In this document: piece after piece, positions 34,720 to 46,402 of the stretch
Layout of the letters: every line of letters starts with the position of its first letter
Numbering within the stretch: position 1 is the first letter of the stretch
DNA from: Harmothoe impar
Lineage: Eukaryota > Annelida > Polychaeta > Phyllodocida > Polynoidae
NCBI GenBank assembly: GCA_947462335.1
Contig: OX381704.1
Location: 45,078,942 to 45,142,941, forward strand
Length of the DNA: 64,000 bases
Reading direction: 5' to 3'
The notes under the pieces: model-generated
Database searches by the model: none
What the model saw: the letters and a program-made list of their open reading frames with translations, nothing else
Told to the model about the DNA's origin: nothing
Made by a program: the position numbers and the translations under genes

Positions 34720-35388
34720 TTGAACGCAAGAAGCCTTAAATCAAAAATTGAGACACTGAGAATCCATGTGAATAATGAGCAGGATGTTGTATTGGGGATA
34801 TCTGAAACATGGCTAGAGGATGTTGACCCGACTCACTTGGTTGACATTGCTGGCTACAGTTTTGAAAGGCTGGACAGATCTTGGACTAAGCCAGATGGGA
34901 GCGAGAAGGAAGGGGGGGTCGGGTATATATATTAGAAATAATTTTTCCTATTCTTGTGAAAATTATAAACATTTAAATGTAAGTTCTAACGACATTGAAA
35001 TGTTATGGACTGAAATTGTTAGAAATGGTAAGAAAAATGTGGTTGTTATTAACTTGTATAGACCTCCAGACGGAAACAAAGCAGCTTTTATTGAAAGTTG
35101 TCAATGGCCAAATTAAGGCGCAAGGATGTAGTTATTCTCGGAGACTTTAACCTGGATTATCTAAATGTCACTAAGATATCAACAAAATTGATGAAAATCT
35201 GTATTAATTTGTTGGGTATGAAGCAGGTTATAGCAGTACCCACTAGAAGTACAGAGGACACCAGCACATGTCTAGACTGGGTTATAACTAACACGATGAA
35301 ACAATATGAACCTGTTACTAGGAACTGGAATATTAGCGACCATATCTTAGTTGGTATATCATTTATTGACCGGTATCATACCCATTAA
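34720..35388 (+). pseudogene. LINE apurinic-type endonuclease domain, frameshifted
   Basis: Motifs appear in order: LNARSLKSK, SETWLEDVDP, INLYRPP, VILGDFNLDY and ISDHILVGI. These match the APE-like endonuclease of CR1/L2-type LINEs, which nicks target DNA to prime reverse transcription. A frameshift occurs in the G-run near 34910, and another near 35095, followed by a stop at 35386. Confidence 0.8.
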
Positions 35389-35399
35389 AGGGTACAATT

Positions 35400-36317
35400 T
35401 GAGGGTCGTACATATAGGAAATATGATGCCGAGCTATTTAAGAGATGTATAACGAATGCTGACTGGGGCCCATATGATGATTGTGAAAATGTAAACGCGC
35501 GCTGGGACTTTATCATTAAATTATTGTCCAAAGAACTGGATATAATGTGCCCTATGAGGAAATTTAAGGTAAATAAGGCAAGGTCACCCTGGGTAACCGA
35601 TCACCACCTAGAGCTAATTCATGACAAAGACTCAGCCCTAACAAAAGCCAAACGCACTAAGTCAATAGAGGACTGGGAAATTGCCAAACGCCTTAGAAAC
35701 TCAACAAACAAAGCATTAAAAAAAGCAAAAGCAAAATTTATTAGAGATGCCCTAGAAGAAGACAAAAATGATAGTAAAAAATTCTGGAAAATTATAAACG
35801 GTTTATTAAGGGGAGAGAAATCAAACGCAAATTTAAATCTTAGGGACAAAATTAAAGACATACCTATTTCTTCCATAGAGACTCCAGATTTCATAAACAA
35901 CTATTTTATTAACATAGGTCCAAACTTGGCTAGGGATTATGAGGAAATATGGTCGTATGATGGTGAAATGTTACCCGAGGGAATTGGTGATATTACGACT
36001 GACGCAGAAGAGGCAATAGCCCTGATAAAGGACATAGATACTAACAAATCCTCGAGCATTGATGGGGTTTCAGCAAGAGCATTGAAGGATCGCCTGATGG
36101 CTATACCTGATAAGGTTGTAAATATGTTTAAAAGCTCGTTAAATGAAGCCACTGTCCCGCAGGCCTGGAAACTGGGTACAGTCATTCCGCTCCAGAAAGA
36201 AGGAGACAAGACTGACGTAGCCAATCTCAGACTGGTAACCTTGCTCCCTGTTATAGGCAAGCTGCTTGAGAAGGTGGTAAATAAGAGGTTAATGTATTAT
36301 CTGGAATCTAATGATAT
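35400..36317 (+). pseudogene. LINE RT, N-terminal portion
   Basis: The frame carries the Lys-rich linker after the endonuclease (RNSTNKALKKAKAKFIRDAL), FWKIINGLLRG, NNYFINIGPNLA, the finger motif SSSIDGVSARALKD and the WKLGTVIPLQKEGD...LVTLLPVIGKLLEKVVNKRL region (RT motifs 0-2). It ends at the Penelope insertion inside YYLESNDI. Confidence 0.85.
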
Positions 36318-38402
36318 TTTTTTATGTTTCAGCTAATGGCTGCCCCACAGAAAAAATCTCGTGTGTGGTGGACCATTACATTAGACCCTTTGTCTATAAA
36401 ACCAAGTCCTACATTAGGGACACAACAGATTTCCTTAATGAATTAAAGTCACTAGGCCCTTTGCCCAATGGCTGTATCCTAGGCACCTTAGATGTCACCT
36501 CCCTGTACACTAATATCCCCAATGAGGAAGGAGCCATGGCCATTTATAAACACTTGTTTTATAAACGGACCCCCCTCCCTGGTGAAATGTCAAATGAAGC
36601 TATCTACACACTACTATGGATTGTACTAGCCAAAAATAATTTTGACTTCAATGGGAAACATTATTTACAGGTAGGTGGCACCGCCATGGGAACTAGGGCC
36701 GCCGCTAGTTACGCTAACCTTTTTATGTCCGCCAACAGACCTGTACACCAAACCTACAGACAGTTGTAATTACCTCCATTTTGAGTCTGCCCATACCAGA
36801 CACAGCATCAGGGGTATCCCATACGGCCAATTCACACGAATTAGACGTATCTGCTCTGATGAGAGAAATTTCATCAGACACTGTATCCAGAGAGGCAGAC
36901 ACTTTGTACGCCGTGGGTACGCCCCTAGCATGGTAGCACATGCCTTCTACAAGGCATGCCAAAAAGACCGCTCAACCCTGCTAGAGATAAAGGCTAAGAA
37001 AAATCGGGCCCTGGAGGAAGCTACCTTTTTAGTTTCTACCTACATCCCCGGTTTCAATGCCGTTCACAAGATTGCACTTAAAAATTGGGACATGCTAGGC
37101 GGTTCTTGCAGTACCAGGGAAATCCACAGTAAGGGTTTCAAAATGTCCCATAGACGCCCAAAAAGTCTAAAGGACCTTCTTGTGAAAGCAAAGTTGCGGC
37201 CTGAAGAGCCCCTAAAGCCTAGGCCCAACAAAAACAGGTGTCTATCTTGGCCCAAGTGCAACTATTGTCCCCAGTTGAACAAGAGTGGCAAAATAAAGTG
37301 CACAGTCACTGGCCGAGAATATACCAGTAAATACAATGTGTGTTGCTCCAGCTCAAATTTAATTTACTGTATCACCTGCAAGATCTGTGGCATACAGTAT
37401 GTCGGCCAGACAGAAAATGCCATAAAGACCCGTTTTTCTGACCACCACGGAAAAATAAAGAGAAAAGAATTTGAAAAGAGTGCCGTGTCACGCCACATGA
37501 ATTCTTGCTCAAAAAGAGGTGAAGATTCGAAACACAGAGACATGACCATCACTGTAGTAGACTTCATACATGCTGTGTCAAAGTCCGATAGGGCCAAGTA
37601 CCTACGGAACTTGATTGAGTATAATTGGATTCAGAGGTTACACACTAATGCCCCCATGGGCCTAAATGTGGCCGACCCTCTGGTCCATTGATGACAACCC
37701 ACAATCGGAGTGGAGGGGGGAACTGGGTGGTTGCCACGTACAACTAACCAAGTTACCCGAAAGGGCCTTTTCCTGGAACCCCCCTCTCAATATTTATTTT
37801 TATAGTAGGTGGGCACTCTCTATGAGTCCCCATAACTGTCACTTTTTCTTTGCACCTCGGTGCAAATTATGACCGCCCCCCCTCGGAATTTTAAATTTTT
37901 AGGCCTAGCACCTATGAATAATTCCTTGGTTTGACTCTAAGTCATGACCCATAAAGCCACACAACATTTATGATAATTCACTAGATTTAAATAAATGTCT
38001 GTGGTTTTAGTAATTTTTCACACCCCAAGAAAACTTTTTCTTGACTGTTAAAAATTAACACCCATGCCCCCAGTGGTGTATGGTACCGCATAATTAATTA
38101 CAGATTTTCTGACCTGTCAGAATAATTTTTAATTATTTTATTTCAATGCAGTCTGAAGATCCCCTTAGGTGAAACCGCCAGTTCCTCATATTAATCCCTC
38201 TGTGGACTGAGGACCAATCAGAAGCCCAGTTGCATATCCTCCATGGCAACCATTCTTCTGTCAACAACCAGGCCAGAACCAAGACTGGCCCTGATTGGTC
38301 AATGTAGGTCACGTGACAGACACTATAAAAGGGCACTTCGCTTTTGAATTTGCTCATTCCAGCGGTAACTGCTCTATGAACAGGTATACCCCGTCTCAAA
38401 TA
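36318..38402 (+). mobile_element. Penelope-like element, 5'-truncated
   Basis: CTGGAATCTAATGATAT stands on both sides (36301-36317 and 38403-38419), a 17-bp target duplication inside the LINE. The insert encodes Penelope RT and a GIY-YIG endonuclease on the plus strand, followed by a 3' region of about 0.7 kb. The RT start is absent. The 3' part contains CTGAAGA...GAAAC (38153-38175), a pattern seen at hammerhead-type sites of Penelope elements. Confidence 0.88.
36335..37691 (+). pseudogene. Penelope RT (internally deleted) and GIY-YIG endonuclease
   Basis: The first frame (to 36769) has the Penelope RT signature GTLDVTSLYTNIPNEEG, then the QVGGTAMGTRAAASYANLFM region. The sequence then shifts frame and jumps straight to a thumb-like region (GIPYGQFTRIRRICSDERNF), so the Y-x-D-D catalytic motif is gone. 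The second frame (36675-37691) ends with a Cys-rich linker (WPKCNYCPQL...CSSSNLIYCITCKICG) and a GIY-YIG domain (IQYVGQTENAIKTRFSDHHG). The endonuclease part looks intact, the RT does not. Confidence 0.88.
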
Positions 38403-39299
38403 CTGGAATCTAATGATATACTTGATGAAAATCAGGGTGGTTTTAGACAGGGACACTCCACTATTGAAACAGTAGCATATTTTACAGACTCAATTTATAA
38501 AGGGCTTAACAACAGAAATTATACATTATCAACACTAATCGATATAAAAAAAGCTTTTGATACCGTAAATCACTTGATTCTAATAGAAAAATTGTGAAAA
38601 ATGGGGGTAGGTGGAAATTGATTAAAATGGCTCTCAAATTATCTCACGAATAGAAAACAAAGAACGTATGCTAATGGGAAAAATTCTAGGGAGGGTGATG
38701 TACTGTGTGGAGTGCCCCAAGGGAGTATATTGGGCCCAACCCTCTTTTTAGTATATATTAACGACCTAAAAAATGTGCTAAAAATTTGTGGGTTGTATCT
38801 GTATGCGGACGATACTGTTATCACCATTACCGGTAGCAATATAGCTCATATGACGACTCAAATGGAGGAGGACCTAGTGCTCTTGAACAAATGGTTTAGA
38901 AAAAACAAGCTTACGTTAAATACAAAGAAAACTAATTATATTATTTTTGGCCTAAGAAGTAGATTAAACCATAGGTTGATGCTAGCAGGTACTCAAATAG
39001 AACGTTGTCTGATTGTGAAATACCTAGGTATAATGCTGGACCAGGTATTAAATTTTAACATGCAAGCAGACATAGCCTTTAAGAAAGTAGTTTACAAATC
39101 ATACATTACTGCAAGGCTAAGAGATATATTGGACAATATTACTATGTTAAATATATATAAGATGATGGTCCTCCCCCATGCGGATTATGGAGATGTTCTG
39201 TATGACGTGGCAAATAAGGCTAACTTAGAAAAATTACAAAATGTTCAAAATAAGTCATTAAGGAGATGTCTAGGTCTGGATTATATGTACCCGACAATA
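38403..39299 (+). pseudogene. LINE RT, catalytic core and thumb
   Basis: After the Penelope insertion the LINE resumes with ENQGGFRQGHSTIETV and IDIKKAFDTVNHLIL (motif A). A stop and shift occur near 38600. VPQGSILGPTLFLVYIND (motif B) and LYLYADDTVIT (motif C) follow, then NTKKTNYIIFG and YLGIMLDQ. The frame runs into the end of the 16.3-kb element at 39300. Confidence 0.88.
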
Positions 39300-39317
39300 C
39301 CCAGCAAACTGGGGTGA
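39300..39317 (+). repeat. Left 18-bp terminal inverted repeat
   Basis: CCCAGCAAACTGGGGTGA is identical, inverted, to 55590-55607. The first 14 bases can themselves fold (CCCAG-CAAA-CTGGG). Confidence 0.85.
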
Positions 39318-39394
39318 CTTGTGGCCACCATGAGTGAGGTCCTCACTCAGGTCGCTAGATGAAATTTAATTGAGTGATGTGTCGCCATCAGTCA

Positions 39395-39738
39395 CTCAGC
39401 ATCACCAGGGATGGCCACGCTGGTGATCACTCGGCATCACCAGGGATGGCCACGCTGGTGATCACTCGGCCTCACCAGGGATGGCCAGGCTGGTGATCAC
39501 TCGGCCTCACCAGGGATGGCCACGCTGGTGATCACTCGGCCTCACCAGGGATGGCCACGCTGGTGATCACTCGGCCTCACCAGGGATGGCCACGCTGGTG
39601 ATCACTCGGCATCACCAGGGATGGCCACGCTGGTGATCACTCGGCATCACCAGGGATGGCCACGCTGGTGATCACTCAGCATCACCAAGGATGGCCACGC
39701 TGGTGATCACTCAGCATCACCAAGGATGGCGCAGCCTC
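39395..39738 (+). repeat. 35-bp subterminal satellite, about ten copies
   Basis: The unit contains GATCACTCGGCATCACCAGG followed by GATGGCCACGCTGGT, with a C/A variation in GGC(A/C)TCACC. It shares the core TCACCAGGRRTGGC with the 83-bp array at the other end. Confidence 0.9.
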
Positions 39739-39739
39739 A

Positions 39740-40687
39740 CCAGGAATGGTGCAGTACAAGCCCCCCCCCCCCCCTCCCAGGCCCCCCCCCCGTTTTAATG
39801 CAAACTAATACAAAGGTTTATTAATATTTCATCTCATTGCAATATGTTTCAATATTTTTATTTATTCAATAACATTTGAAATAATCACATAAGATAAAGG
39901 TGTGAGAAATAGAGCTGTTTAATACAGTGGAGGTCAAACATATATACCTGGTATGTGAGAAATATCTGACAGATTTTTTCTCTTTTTAATTCAACAATAT
40001 ATCCATCCCTGAAGCCAAAATAAAAGGCCACACCACATCAAGTACACAGTATAATATATTAGATGTAGGCTTTGTCTCACGACCTTGGGACAATGTTTTT
40101 GTCTCTGATCGGGTGCCGTCTCTGACCGGGTGCAGTCTCTGACCGGGTGTCAGAAAAAGGTGTTTTAAAAAGAATTATACATATATATATAAGGATTTGG
40201 AAAAACGTTATGGCGGTTGTTATATAATCATAGTTATAATTATAATTAGCTTCCTGCTGTTAGTATTTTGACCTCATCAAGCCAAGCCAGTCAGAGACGG
40301 CACCTGGTCAGAGACGGCACCTGGTCAGAGACGGCACCTGGTCAGAGACGGCACCTGGTCAGAGACGGCACCTGGTCAGAGACGGCACCTGGTCAGAGAC
40401 AAAAAGATTGTCCCAAGGTCGTGAGACACAGCCTGTACCTTTTTATAACATTGAAATATCAAAACACATCTATAAGAGCCAAACAATTCTTAGTTAAGTC
40501 CTTTTGCACAGCATGATTAAAAAAATTATATATAATCAAACTATGCTCTAACACAATGAATAATAAACAAATTGTCAATTAAAATCAAAAGTTTGGTAAT
40601 TTGAAATCACCCAGGCATGGACAAAATACAGTTTTTGGAACCATCTTTCTATACATGCTAGGCATATGATTGCTTGGTATGGAAGAA
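39740..40687. repeat. Spacer with a large palindrome of 17-bp repeats
   Basis: Poly-C runs (39760-39792) are followed by AT-rich sequence. At 40072-40150 and 40285-40432 lie inverted arms: TCTCACGACCTTGGGACAAT opposite ATTGTCCCAAGGTCGTGAGA. Both carry tandem units of GTCAGAGACGGCACCTG (17 bp, about 3 and 7 copies). There is no gene. Confidence 0.75.
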
Positions 40688-43600
40688 TTATTCATTTATT
40701 TCAGCATTTGGAACGCCAAACTCTGCATTTGTGGACCTTTTCTTTTTCTGGGCTAGGCGCTGTTTTCGCACAAGACCAGCTTGTTCAGCCTTGGCCCGCT
40801 TGTCGGCCTCAAAGACACCAAAATTGTTTTCCTTCTCTTGTGCCTTTAGGATGTTTCTCTGCAGTCTAGTAGCTCTCTCATTTGACCGGTTTATGATGTC
40901 TTGCATTTCTTCCTTTTGGCGTTTTTTTGCCTCAGGGCTATCAGGATCGGAGAACTGCCGTGACCTGAAGCAGGCAGCTCTCATTAAGAGTGTCGCATGC
41001 TGAGTGCCTCGGAATGGGTACTTTTCATTGGCACTGAAGGCACCAGGGACACCTGCCCAGTTAAACTTAGCCTGCAGTTCAATAGTCATTAAACGGTCCA
41101 TCATTTCTCGGAGCATTATACTCCATCTATTGCCTCCTGTTGAATATAAGCCCTTTTCCCGGCCCCATCGGACAACTAGTTGGTTGAGTATTGACCGGTT
41201 CGCCTCAAAAAAAAGTTCCTGGGCATCAAACTGCTCTTTAGTACTGCTGACCGTTGGTTGATATCCATCGTCCTCAATATTGGGCAAGCCAGATGGATCA
41301 GCCAGCAATACCTCTGCCTGTGGAACCGGAGAGGCAGGGTGTGAAGATTCTGCAGATAGTGATGGTGGTTCACCGATGGTTTCCAACACCTGTGTGTCTT
41401 TGCATCCCTCATGCATGGCCTTAGTACACCAAACCTGCATAGTCTCAACCCTCTGTAGACGCATCTCTATGTTGTACAGGCGACCATCAACTTTCTGTGA
41501 TAAATTTCCCACTGTCGTTGCCATGGTCTTCATACTTTCTGCAAAAGTATTAAGGGCTGTTTGCAGGCCCCCACGCCATTCCCCTGTTACCACCCGAGAT
41601 GTAGCCCTCTGTCTGGATGTAGATGGAGTGGATGTGGTGAAAAGTCCCGATTGGTTGCTTCCTGGTCCATCTTCTTGGCTAAGGAACCTTCCACCTTTCC
41701 ACTGAAACAGATTATATAACAGATTATTTAATAGTTATGTGCATAATTTGAAATACCATATGAACTTGTTATTCAAAGTAGGTTTGTGAAGGAGCCTAAT
41801 TTATATATTCTGGCATGCCATTCACTCAAACTGATTTCATCATTCTTGTCTTCATTATTCAGCATAAGTAATAGAAATCTTTATTTAAGCAAAATTACAC
41901 AAGGGCATTGTAAATTATCACATACCACATAATTGTCCATGATCAACAATTTATTAGGCATTTAATAGGCATAGACCGATAACAACCTATCTGAAATCAT
42001 GCTTGCAAATGCAGTAAATTCCCATGCAGAACCCTCATCTGCACTTTGGGAGAGTGCACATGGGCAGGTATAATGTCACTAAACTTACCAAATTCGAAGT
42101 GTTAGCTGCACTACTGATGCTTGCGTCTCTCTCATCATCATTTGATTCTGCCTGCTGTAAATTACAAAGGGCATGATATTTTTAACAAAGTGCCTAGATA
42201 GCTGATTCTGCTATTGCAAATATGTTGATTTTGGCTATTCTACTATAATGACCATATATAGATCCTGAGGTGCTGAATGACTGGTATACCGTGTAAAGCT
42301 ATTACAAATAGAGCTTTATCTAATTCTCAATTAGAATATTCATAATTTTCTTTCCTACTTAGTTAGTAGGATATACTCTCACAGAATTATACTCGCTAAA
42401 CTTACCAAATTAGAAGTATTAGCTGCATTGATAATCTCAGATCCTCCACATTCACGATCCAATGCTGTATTCTGTAAATACATAGAGGTCATGTGAGTTA
42501 TGCTTATTTACACTAAGGCTTTGTGGCAAAATTATTCTGCCCAGTACAGTGTAAGGATTTCTGACCACAGAAACACTGTTATGTTTAAATTGACTTTTTT
42601 CACGAAAATGTTATTTGTAGCCAATCTTGGCCAACATACCAGTTATCACGTACCAAATGAAAGCTCTTGATAAGCTGTACACAAAAACGGTGATATCATC
42701 CCATTTCAGATGTGTGACTTTTATAAAAAACGGGTCATATGCGAAATAGTATAATATTTGGACATGTGCCATTTTGAGAATAAGGTTATGAAGCTTTGTA
42801 GTAATTACTACTGTTGATAAAGGACCTGTTGCTACACGTCTATCTTGGCTGATAAAAACACATTAATGAGGGATGAAAATTAGTGCTCTTTGGGTTCAGG
42901 TGTAAACAATTTGGAGAGGAAATTTGGAAAATCAAAGAAGGCCAAGGGGCACTCTAGACTATTTCTGCCCATGATACAAGAAAGAAGGAGGTGCACTTCT
43001 CTGGCCACAGCAAATCATAAGCCTAGGAAATATCAATAAGTGTAACTAACTGCTAAACTTACCACTGGTGAGAAGGAGATAAACCGCCCTCCATTTGGGC
43101 CTTCAGTTCCTTTAGCCTCTGATGACTCTATCCCTGCATCCTGCAAAAGAGAATTATTTATATTGTTGGTGTTTACATGTGGACACTTAAACTTTAAGTT
43201 AAAGTACTGCTTTAGGCATTCATGAATTTGTACACTTTTTAGTATCCTCGTTCATTTACAATGTAGTATAAGATGCATAATTTGTGTACAGTACTAACTA
43301 TAAACTAACCCCAACCAAGTGTGGATGGGCTCTGAGAAAAAAAGCAGCACATTTACAGTATTGCTTGTGCACAAAACATGTGCCTCAAGAATTAAAGGAA
43401 CATAGACATAAATTGTAGCATCTGCAAACATGTATTTCCCCATTACACATAGTTTCATGTTGTTAACTTACCATCTCAGGAGTATTACTATTAGCTCGAT
43501 TGCTAATGTCCAATTCTCCATCTTCATCATCTGATACCTGTGTGGCCTCCTGCAGATATATAATGGCATAGACATGTATTCTAAATAATATTCCTGAATT

Positions 43601-45093
43601 AAGAATAAAAAACGCTATTGACATTTGATAGCGGGAAAGATTCCTGTCATTGATATTTCCTCGTGTAAACTTTCAATGGAGGGTTATTTTTGCCAGTTTC
43701 TCACCTGAACTACTAACAGAAGAGTTTTTCTCTCAGTTGCTGACAAATTCTAGTATGATTAATGTTTAAAAATCTAAACTTACCAAAGGTGTCAGTAAGT
43801 TTGATCTCCTGCAGTTGGCGCCTTCAGCTCCTTTAGCCTCAGATAACTCTATCTCTGCTTCCTGCAACAGAGAATTAATTATATTGTTGGTGTCTACACA
43901 TGGACAACTATACCACAGCATCAAAATAAATAGATTTCTATGAAAGCTTTGTCCCCAAACTGCAACCTTTTATCTCAGATAGTTATGGATGCCTCTGAGA
44001 ATGTACCCTGTTTCTGGAACTTATTGACATGCTCCCTGTATGACGCTCATAGTGTAAAGCTTTAGCCAAACCCAAACCACTCCATGTACAATCTTTTCCA
44101 AGGGGTAGTACTCAACACAAATGTTAATGAAAGTTCAGTACCAATATTAACACCTCAGTAAACAAAAAACGTTTTGCCATAATAAGGAGCCACAGAGAAA
44201 TGTTATACAACGTTGTATAACGTTTAAAACGTTATTTTGAAGTAAAATAGGATATTCTTGTTAGCTGGGACATTGGTCAGCTTCTTAAGCATGTGGCCGA
44301 TTACATTCTTATTGGATTTGTGTTTAACCATTCTTTAAACTACAATTTGAAGTTGAGGTATTGCCATTTCCCAGATCTTGCAGATAATATATCCAGTAGC
44401 TCACAAGAGCATGGATGGAAAAAGCCATAGTTTGAAACGTGTTAAACATACCTGCTGTGATGCACCTGTATTTACACCCACTGTCCTTGCTGTAGATGAA
44501 TCTGCATCTGCATTCTGTTGTAATGGAACAATAATACATACAGTGCGAGTTCACCTGCCTCTTACTCATTAACAATGTATATAAGTATGTAGGTTTAATA
44601 TCGTCTTTGTGAACACTTTATTCAATAAGTTTTCTGACCAAGACGATTAGACATAAAGTGGCTCTTAAAGTTATCTAAGAAAACTCCTGGATATCAGACC
44701 ATTTCTCTAATAAGTCACCATGAATATCTGTTTATAACCAGCCAATTATATATGAATCAGAGTAAAGCTTAATTTAATACTAAACATGTCCATATAGCAT
44801 ATGGGTAACATGCAAGAAATTATGGTACCTGCTAAACTTACCAATGGTGTGAGTGAGATGGACCTGCCACCGTTGGCCCCACTTGCTCCTTCAGTCTGTG
44901 CAACCTCAGTCTCTGCTTCCTGAAACAGAATATAAGATTGTTGGTGTGATACCGAAAGACTTAAAGCTTCTTGCAGTTATCCATTACAGCAAAAAGAATC
45001 AGTATTAATGAAATGTTGAATTAGTTCTTCCATTAAAACGGAGTGTACAGATACTATCCACTTCTCCAAATTATTATATTCCATTATTGTATA

Positions 45094-45186
<93 letters not shown>

Positions 45187-46257
45187 GTATATATATATAT
45201 ATATGCTTAATATGTAGGAACTTTTTTTTATCATCGAATTAAGAAAAAAGTAGCTCACCTCATCTCTAACAGAGGATAAGTCCACAGCAATCTGGCCTAT
45301 CACACTACCTACATCACCGGTGACTGATTCATCTACAACAATCTTGAGGCATGGTTGATTCTCATCCACTTGTTCAACAAAGAGTACCCGCTCATGCTTA
45401 TCGCCACCAGCACATATCTTCTGCCGCTTTAACACAGCATCAGTTCTGCTGCCCTCAGAGTTTTCGTTGGAGGAGTCATTTCCAGATGAGGACTTGTCTC
45501 CAGAGTTTGAATCCTCTGAATCATCTTTACCAGATGCAAGTGATTCTGAACTCTTTACACTTCCAGGTAGCAGAGCCGGGGGTGCTTGCATGGGCTCTTT
45601 TGTTGTTGGTGGTTCGGGTTCAGCGTCAGACTCCATGTCAGCCTCATTCCCGTTTTTCATCTTTGCCTTGTCTCTTTCACTGACCTGTCTCTCTTGGATC
45701 ACTTTGTCAGGACACTTCCTCTTTACCTCTTTCAACCCTTCCTTCCACAGGCGATGTTCAGTGTCAACAGCGGATGAGCTCTCACTCAGAATTGCATCGT
45801 TGCTACATAGTATCTTGGTCTTCTTCCGCTTCCGTGTCCCTGTTACTATAGCTTTCATCTCGGGTATAGATTCTGGCAATGTACTGCTAAGTTCCTGTTG
45901 CAGTTGAGTAAGTGACGCTTTGTCCCCTGAGGCAAATATCATCCTGATGCCATATTCCCCCCATGTTTGGAAATCAGGGGCCTCTTTGTTTACAACAGCT
46001 CTTTTGATTTCTGTCATTTTGTAAGCTGGAGGGAAATACAGCGTCCACAATCCAGCAGCCATGATACACCAGCATCCTGGATACACCCCAGTCAGATATT
46101 GCATATACCTATATGGAGGATGGCCCCTTTTCTCCCTCCAGCCCACCAAGACATAGTCTTGCAGGTCAACTGCTAAGGTTATCTCCTTGCGGATATCATG
46201 ATCATAATCTTCTGGGTCCAGTGATGCAACCCTCTCGTCCTTCTTTACTCCCATTTC
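40688..46257 (-). CDS. Transposon accessory protein with seven cassette exons (DUF4806-like)
   Basis: Nine exons on the minus strand join in phase 0: 46257-45259 (ATG at 46254), 44919-44842, 44514-44452, 43861-43784, 43549-43472, 43140-43063, 42471-42406, 42154-42089 and 41701-40688, giving about 838 residues. The first exon has an N-terminal module ([39 protein letters not shown]), then a basic and an acidic Ser/Asp-rich region. The seven internal exons are 63-78 bp and resemble one another. The last exon has a coiled coil, then [20 protein letters not shown], like the DUF4806 tail of many transposon-associated proteins, and a Lys/Arg-rich end. A DNA-binding partner of the adjacent transposase is likely, by analogy with the two-protein En/Spm system. 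Confidence 0.65.
44150..44272. mobile_element. MITE with GTAAACAAAAAACGTT / GTTAGCTGGGA ends (copy 3)
   Basis: It has the same layout as 29462-29622: inverted ends, ATAACGTT blocks and the CATAATAAGGAGCC centre. It sits in an intron of the accessory gene. Confidence 0.65.
45100..45206. repeat. TA dinucleotide microsatellite
   Basis: About 50 TA units with a few G interruptions lie in the first intron of the accessory gene, right after its 5' exon. Confidence 0.95.
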
Positions 46258-46402
46258 CTGAAATATACAAATTTCAGGAATTAATATGCTGCAGACTTAC
46301 ATATCTTTACATATGTTTTGATGTAATTTACAACAACATAGACCCAGCGGAGGATAAACAGTGCTCACTTAACAATGTGTTGCATAGTCAACTTACACTA
46401 AT

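Noticed and set aside
38153..38175. CTGAAGA...GAAAC as a working hammerhead ribozyme in the Penelope 3' region
   Set aside because: The core letters fit, but I could not pair the flanking helices; kept only as a Penelope-associated pattern.
39395..39738. CRISPR-like array
   Set aside because: The repeats are head-to-tail without unique spacers; this is a satellite in a eukaryotic transposon.
45467..45907. Plus-strand frames opposite the accessory gene exon
   Set aside because: Antisense shadows of a low-complexity coding exon with good splice sites on the minus strand.
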